Positions 59,908 through 64,000 of a stretch of DNA of 64,000 nt are shown here, in pieces. The notes below the pieces were generated by a model. The model saw nothing but the letters and a program-made list of their open reading frames with translations. It did not search any database and was not told the DNA's origin. The first letter of the stretch is position 1. Each line of letters starts with the position of its first letter. Source of the DNA: Bacillota bacterium (GTDB taxonomy: Bacteria > Bacillota > Clostridia > Acetivibrionales > DSM-1351); contig JAEYNY010000113.1 in assembly GCA_023412275.1 (NCBI GenBank), positions 1-64,000 of the forward strand, written 5' to 3'. The position numbers were made by a program, and so were the translations under genes.

Positions 59908-62559
59908 TTATTTTCTGTCCTTTTCTTCTTTAATTAGTATCTCCATTTGCTGTTTGGCTTCCTCCGGTAATGCATCCATCAGATAGCTGCGGTCTCTTGC
60001 CTGTATTTCCTGAAACTTCTCTTTTATTCTTCTATTTGCCTCTTCCACATCAATTTTCAGCTCTCTTGCAGATAACAAGGCACAACCTGCACCTCTTACA
60101 ATTATCTGCTGCAAACCGTCGGATGTTGCAACTGTTATATTATATTTTTTCTGATTGTCATGGGCGAATTTTTCAATATACTGATCCGCCGTTTGAGCCT
60201 CTTTAGTATATACCACATGGATGTTATGATAGCTTACTATTTCCTCACGATGGCCTTGAACACGGTAAGCATCAAATACCACTATAATTTGGCATTGCCG
60301 AATTCCCTGATAATTGCTGAGCAAATCAAGAAGCTTCATTCTCGCAGCGTCTGTATTCTTATCAGAAAGCTCTTTTAGTTCAGGCCATGCAAATAAAATA
60401 TTGTAGCCATCCACAAGAAGGTATTCTTCTTTGATTTCCTTCTGTGTACGCATATAGGAAATCTTTTCATAATAACTTTCCTCGGCTGTCTTGCGTCTTT
60501 TCCATGCAGATTTTTTACCCTGATTAACATAATATGTTCTATTGATAATCTGGTCAATTTCTTCCAAACTGATAGACAATTCCTGAGAAATTCCGTTCCT
60601 TTTTTCCTGTTCTATTAATGGATTATCTTTATTTTGAAGGTAGCTTTCAACATGCATGTAGTTCTTTACCTCATCCCAAGGAACAAAAAATCCCGTCCCA
60701 TTTGCACAAAATACAGACCCGGTGGGATTTGCCATATCTCTTTCTGGGTCATACCCGATGCTATCGATAACCTCCTGTATATTATGGCAGGGTTCATAGC
60801 CTTTCACACTGCAAAAAAGTCTTCCTGCACCTTTGGTATACGCATTTACCTCTTTCTGATAATTTCTCATGGTTATAACAGGGGCACTTCCCACTAAAAT
60901 GACAGTTTCGCCGTTTGTCTGTGATATTTGGCTTACGCCATGCATCTTCTCAATATCAGTCATTGCTCTTCCCACCATCTTCTCAGGTAGTTCCAGTTGA
61001 AATGTGTAATACGGCTCAAGTAGTATGGATTCTGCTTCCATTAAGCCCTGTCTTACCGCACGGTAGGTTGCTGCTCTGAAGTCGCCACCTTCTGTATGTT
61101 TATTGTGTGCCCTGCCCGAAACAAGAGTAATTTTAACATCGGTAAGGGCTGAACCTGTAAGTACTCCTTTATGCACTTTTTCTTCCAGATGAGTCAGAAT
61201 CAATCTTTGCCAACTTTTACCGAGAATATCCTCACTACATTCCGTTCCAAATTGCAGACCGCTTCCCCGCTCTCCCGGCTCCAATAAAAGATGAACTTCC
61301 GCATAATGTCGCAGTGGTTCGAAATGACCTACCCCCTCAACAGTGTTCGCAATAGTTTCCTTATACACAATCCTGCCTGCATCGAAGGACACTTCTACTC
61401 CAAAACGGCTTTGTATTACGCTCTGAAGTATCTCTATCTGCACCTCTCCCATAATCTGTGCATGTATCTCTTGTAACTGTTCATCCCATACTATGTTAAG
61501 TTCCGGTTCTTCTTCTTCAATCTGCCTCAGCTTTGGAAGCATCATTCTTGGGTCACAGCCTTCCGGAAGTATAATCCGGTAGAACAGCACAGGTTCCAAT
61601 AGTGGTAAACCTGAAGCTGACTCTATTCCCAGGCCCTCTCCCGGTATTGTCTGATTGAGTCCTGTTACTGCACAGACTGAACCTGCCTCTACTTCACTTA
61701 CCGGGTCATATTTCTTTCCAGAATAAATACGAATTTGGTTAACTTTTTCTTCCCATTTTCCGTTTGTTAAGAGGTCTTTTACCTTTAGCTTTCCCCCCGT
61801 GAGCTTCAAATGGGTAAGACGGTTTCCCTGTTCATCCCTTGTTATTTTAAATACCTTAGCCCCAAATTCTTCAGGATAGGAAGGTATCGCAGCATACTTG
61901 GCAATACCCTGCATTAATTTCTCAATTCCTTCCAACTTCAAAGCCGAACCGAAAAAACATGGAAATAATTTGCGTTCTCTTACGGCCTTACTAATCTGTT
62001 CAGTCTCTATACTCCCTTTTTCCAAATAGGTTTCAAGAATTGTTTCGTCGCACATGGACAACTGCTCATAAAACTCTGTTGTCTCAACCTTCCCAAATTC
62101 AATACACCCATCGCCTAACTGCTTTTTTATGTCTTTTATTAACTTATCTTTATCCGTACCATTCTGATCCATCTTATTAACAAATATGAATGCAGGTATA
62201 TTGTACATATCCAGTAAGTGCCATAGTGTTTTTGTATGCCCTTGCACTCCATCCGCACCGCTTATAACCAAAATGGCATAATCCAACACTTGTAGTGTTC
62301 TCTCCATTTCAGCTGAAAAATCTACATGCCCCGGTGTATCCAATAATGTAATATTTACTCCGTCTGTTTCAAATACGGCCTGTTTGGAAAAAATAGTGAT
62401 ACCTCTAGCTCTTTCCAGCTCATAGGTATCCAAATACGCATCCTTATTGTCTACTCTTCCCAATTTTCCAATTTTCCCGCTAAGATAAAGGATACTCTCT
62501 GATAATGTCGTCTTGCCTGCATCAACATGTGCCAATATTCCAATGATTAGTTTTTTCAT
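59908..62559 (-). CDS. TetM-like ribosomal protection GTPase fused to a YacP/Rae1 NYN nuclease
   Basis: 883 aa. Residues 1-650 are an EF-G-like ribosomal protection protein: G1 AHVDAGKTT (10-18), G3 DTPGHVDF, G4 NKMD, then domains II-V. After a linker, residues 712-883 form a NYN/PIN-like domain as in YacP/Rae1, an mRNA endonuclease of Bacillus that acts in the ribosomal A site. The acidic residues Asp717 (VDGYN), Asp763 (FDAYR), Asp792 (TADQY) and Asp814 (TSDG) are kept. This may rescue drug-stalled ribosomes and cut mRNA; only the architecture is seen. Usual RPPs stop at about 640 aa. Confidence 0.88.
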   Translation of the reverse strand: MKKLIIGILAHVDAGKTTLSESILYLSGKIGKLGRVDNKDAYLDTYELERARGITIFSKQAVFETDGVNITLLDTPGHVDFSAEMERTLQVLDYAILVISGADGVQGHTKTLWHLLDMYNIPAFIFVNKMDQNGTDKDKLIKDIKKQLGDGCIEFGKVETTEFYEQLSMCDETILETYLEKGSIETEQISKAVRERKLFPCFFGSALKLEGIEKLMQGIAKYAAIPSYPEEFGAKVFKITRDEQGNRLTHLKLTGGKLKVKDLLTNGKWEEKVNQIRIYSGKKYDPVSEVEAGSVCAVTGLNQTIPGEGLGIESASGLPLLEPVLFYRIILPEGCDPRMMLPKLRQIEEEEPELNIVWDEQLQEIHAQIMGEVQIEILQSVIQSRFGVEVSFDAGRIVYKETIANTVEGVGHFEPLRHYAEVHLLLEPGERGSGLQFGTECSEDILGKSWQRLILTHLEEKVHKGVLTGSALTDVKITLVSGRAHNKHTEGGDFRAATYRAVRQGLMEAESILLEPYYTFQLELPEKMVGRAMTDIEKMHGVSQISQTNGETVILVGSAPVITMRNYQKEVNAYTKGAGRLFCSVKGYEPCHNIQEVIDSIGYDPERDMANPTGSVFCANGTGFFVPWDEVKNYMHVESYLQNKDNPLIEQEKRNGISQELSISLEEIDQIINRTYYVNQGKKSAWKRRKTAEESYYEKISYMRTQKEIKEEYLLVDGYNILFAWPELKELSDKNTDAARMKLLDLLSNYQGIRQCQIIVVFDAYRVQGHREEIVSYHNIHVVYTKEAQTADQYIEKFAHDNQKKYNITVATSDGLQQIIVRGAGCALLSARELKIDVEEANRRIKEKFQEIQARDRSYLMDALPEEAKQQMEILIKEEKDRK

Positions 62560-62747
62560 GATTGATTTTCAAATCCTTTAGTCTTTTTATCAGTATATAA
62601 TTCACGGCCCCTTTGAGGCCTGTATGTTCAAGCTTTTATTATATGATACCAGTATGTATTGGTTTTGACAATTTAACAAGGTATATAGTTTGCGTATCCC
62701 AACAATTTCCTATTACAGTATTGGTTATTCTCTGATTACTTAGGGAT

Positions 62748-62783
62748 AAAAAAAGGATGCCAATTCAAGACCGGCACCTTTTT
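62748..62783 (-). terminator. Terminator after the alpha/beta hydrolase gene
   Basis: AAAAAAAGGATGCC (62748-62761) and GGCACCTTTTT (62773-62783) pair with one mismatch; T-run on the minus strand. It is 20 bp after the stop at 62803. Confidence 0.75.
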
Positions 62784-62802
62784 AAAGAAATTTCTATAAC
62801 AT

Positions 62803-63645
62803 CTAGAACAAATTTGAGGCAAATAAGGTTATTTCGCGCCTCACATCATCACGGCAATCATAATGGACATCATGACCGGCATTATTAAAAATAACACATT
62901 TTGAATCTTTGATTACTTTTACCGGCCATAAAATATCTGTTACCGGCACCATTTTATCCATATACGCGTTAATCATTAAAACAGGTATCTGGATTTTGGA
63001 TAGCTCCTGATATACTTCCTCATCTGTTTTGAGGTACGAAAGGGGTTTTCTGGGATTAACACGGACTTCCTCATCTGTCCTTTCAAGTTCCCATTCATAT
63101 GCTTTTTCAGCTTTCCTTTCAAATTCGGCCTTTAATTTTGGATTATCAGAAAATTTCTCAGCGAAGGAAAGAAAATACCTTTTAGTTGACTCAGCACGCT
63201 TTATCCTTGCTTCCGGATCATCTGCCGACATAATCGTTCTAAGCCTGCCTGGAGAAGTCTCTCCCCCTTTTCTGGAATGAGGCCCTCCTACCAAAGCCGC
63301 AAAGCCAACCAGAACTTCCGGATGCCTCAGTGCCAGATGCCAGCCTATGCCTGCACCATGAGATTGTCCAGTATAAAGGAATTTTTGTATCCCCTTGTTT
63401 TTAGCAAATTCATACACGTCATCTGCCCAGGTATTATACCACTCACCGCCCAAGTCCTCAGAAACATGCGTTGATTTTCCATATCCTCTGATTTGGATGG
63501 TAAAAACATGGAAGCCTTCATCAGCCAGATCCATTGGCCAGCCTATTTCATCAGAATCAAAACCCATTTGGGAGGACAAGATATATTTATCTCCCGAACC
63601 ATATTCGTTGTAGTAGAGAGTTGCACCCTTGACCATTTGATACAT
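62803..63645 (-). CDS. Alpha/beta hydrolase
   Basis: 280 aa. Oxyanion/nucleophile motif GQSHGAG (Ser of GxSxG), acid in AYMDKMVP and His in NAGHDVHYD. HGIW-type start GATLYYNEYGSGDKY is common to carboxylesterases and epoxide-hydrolase-like enzymes. Cytoplasmic, no signal peptide. Its substrate is unknown. It follows the membrane-protein gene at the window edge by about 50 bp. Confidence 0.85.
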   Translation of the reverse strand: MYQMVKGATLYYNEYGSGDKYILSSQMGFDSDEIGWPMDLADEGFHVFTIQIRGYGKSTHVSEDLGGEWYNTWADDVYEFAKNKGIQKFLYTGQSHGAGIGWHLALRHPEVLVGFAALVGGPHSRKGGETSPGRLRTIMSADDPEARIKRAESTKRYFLSFAEKFSDNPKLKAEFERKAEKAYEWELERTDEEVRVNPRKPLSYLKTDEEVYQELSKIQIPVLMINAYMDKMVPVTDILWPVKVIKDSKCVIFNNAGHDVHYDCRDDVRREITLFASNLF

Positions 63646-63694
63646 TTTTCACACTCCTCAATGTCCTTTGGTTTTAATTTGTAAGAATACATTA

Positions 63695-64000
63695 CTAAAA
63701 GTGAAACCTTCGTAGCATCTCATTTTTAAAGCCTTTATCGGAAAAAATTATCATACCCGCAAAGGTCAAAAATGCATATAGTTCTGATGTAGCTGCAGCC
63801 CACAATATCTGTGAGACGCCAATTAAGTATAAAAGCAGTGGTAAAAATCCCAACAGAATAAGTGCAAGTATGAAACCAACAAATTCCTTCCACAGCATCT
63901 TTTTTATAATGACAATCAAGGTTATCAGAAATGTAGCACCAATGATCAAAAACGGGAAAATGTAGTTTACTGACCAGCGGCTGCCACCTTCTAACATATT
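63695..64000 (-). CDS. Partial membrane protein (possibly DUF6320-like)
   Basis: The last ~101 codons of a gene that runs off the window's right edge; an ATG at 63997 is in frame but the frame is open past it, and no ribosome site is visible. Three strong hydrophobic helices, ending NEMLRRFHF. It recalls the C-terminal membrane part of DUF6320 proteins found beside hydrolases and acyltransferases in clostridia, but I am not sure. Confidence 0.5.
   Translation of the reverse strand, partial: NMLEGGSRWSVNYIFPFLIIGATFLITLIVIIKKMLWKEFVGFILALILLGFLPLLLYLIGVSQILWAAATSELYAFLTFAGMIIFSDKGFKNEMLRRFHF

Noticed and set aside
1..64000. CRISPR arrays, tRNA/rRNA genes, prophage or conjugative modules
   Set aside because: No regularly spaced direct repeats, no cloverleaf or rRNA-like sequence, and no integrase, capsid or relaxase-like products were seen.

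Overview
The window looks like a chromosomal segment of a low-GC, anaerobic, spore-forming, cellulosome-producing clostridium of the Ruminiclostridium (R. cellulolyticum/papyrosolvens) type. The evidence is AT-rich DNA with AGGAGG-type ribosome sites, a secreted SGNH esterase carrying a type I dockerin (36016-36909), a [NiFe] hydrogenase, an agr-type peptide system, BMP-family nucleoside importers and a ribosomal-protection GTPase of the kind common in Clostridia. No rRNA, tRNA, CRISPR array or complete transposase gene was seen.

Layout. 24-9879: two similar BMP-type (purine nucleoside) ABC import operons with a GntR/HutC regulator between them. 10282-20498: a long minus-strand run that looks like one catabolic unit: sugar-type ABC importer without ATPase, two TIM-barrel isomerases, a polyol dehydrogenase close to erythritol/threitol dehydrogenases, a ribulokinase-like FGGY kinase, GDPD, MgtC-like and HAD genes. 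It is divergent from a LacI regulator (21080-22108), and the spacer holds several TGGAAC/GTTCCA palindromes. 22175-24280: an FAD oxidoreductase and a cupin. 24337-27537: a [NiFe] uptake-type hydrogenase (cytochrome b5-like protein, small and large subunits, maturation protease). 27668-27973: a palindromic MITE-like element. 27990-31001: an AraC/GyrI-type regulator and an arsenic operon (arsR, permease, thioredoxin-like, arsC). 31110-35262: small proteins, a candidate structured RNA leader, two duplicated XRE regulators with shared palindromic operators, and an agr-like locus (agrB, a kinase-less AgrC-like receptor, and a 47-residue agrD). 35311-41237: GNAT, dockerin esterase, TetR and a two-gene ABC exporter. 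41365-51351: a complete sialic acid/amino-sugar regulon (esterase, nanA, ABC importer, nanE, GntR, nanQ-like, ROK kinase, nagB, nagA), with phased operator triplets at both promoters. 51525-58940: a sorbosone-dehydrogenase-like propeller, a membrane protein, two tandem geranylgeranyl-reductase-like flavoproteins, a protein I read as a ferredoxin-dependent bilin reductase homologue, a duplicated-repeat protein, a nitroreductase and a DUF998 protein. 58947-64000: tRNA-dihydrouridine synthase, a TetM-like GTPase fused to a YacP/Rae1-type NYN nuclease domain, an alpha/beta hydrolase and a partial membrane protein.

How the genes fit together. The nan/nag block gives a full route: import of sialic acid, cleavage by NanA, phosphorylation, epimerisation by NanE, then NagA and NagB to fructose-6-phosphate. 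Both sugar-type ABC importers (17221-20498 and 42980-46202) lack an ATPase gene and probably share a distant MsmK-type ATPase. The agr locus has the processing protease and the peptide, but no local kinase domain and no response regulator. The most unusual items are the bilin-reductase-like protein, the GTPase-nuclease fusion, the kinase-less agr receptor, the candidate RNA leader at 31880-31987, the palindromic element, and the operator families.
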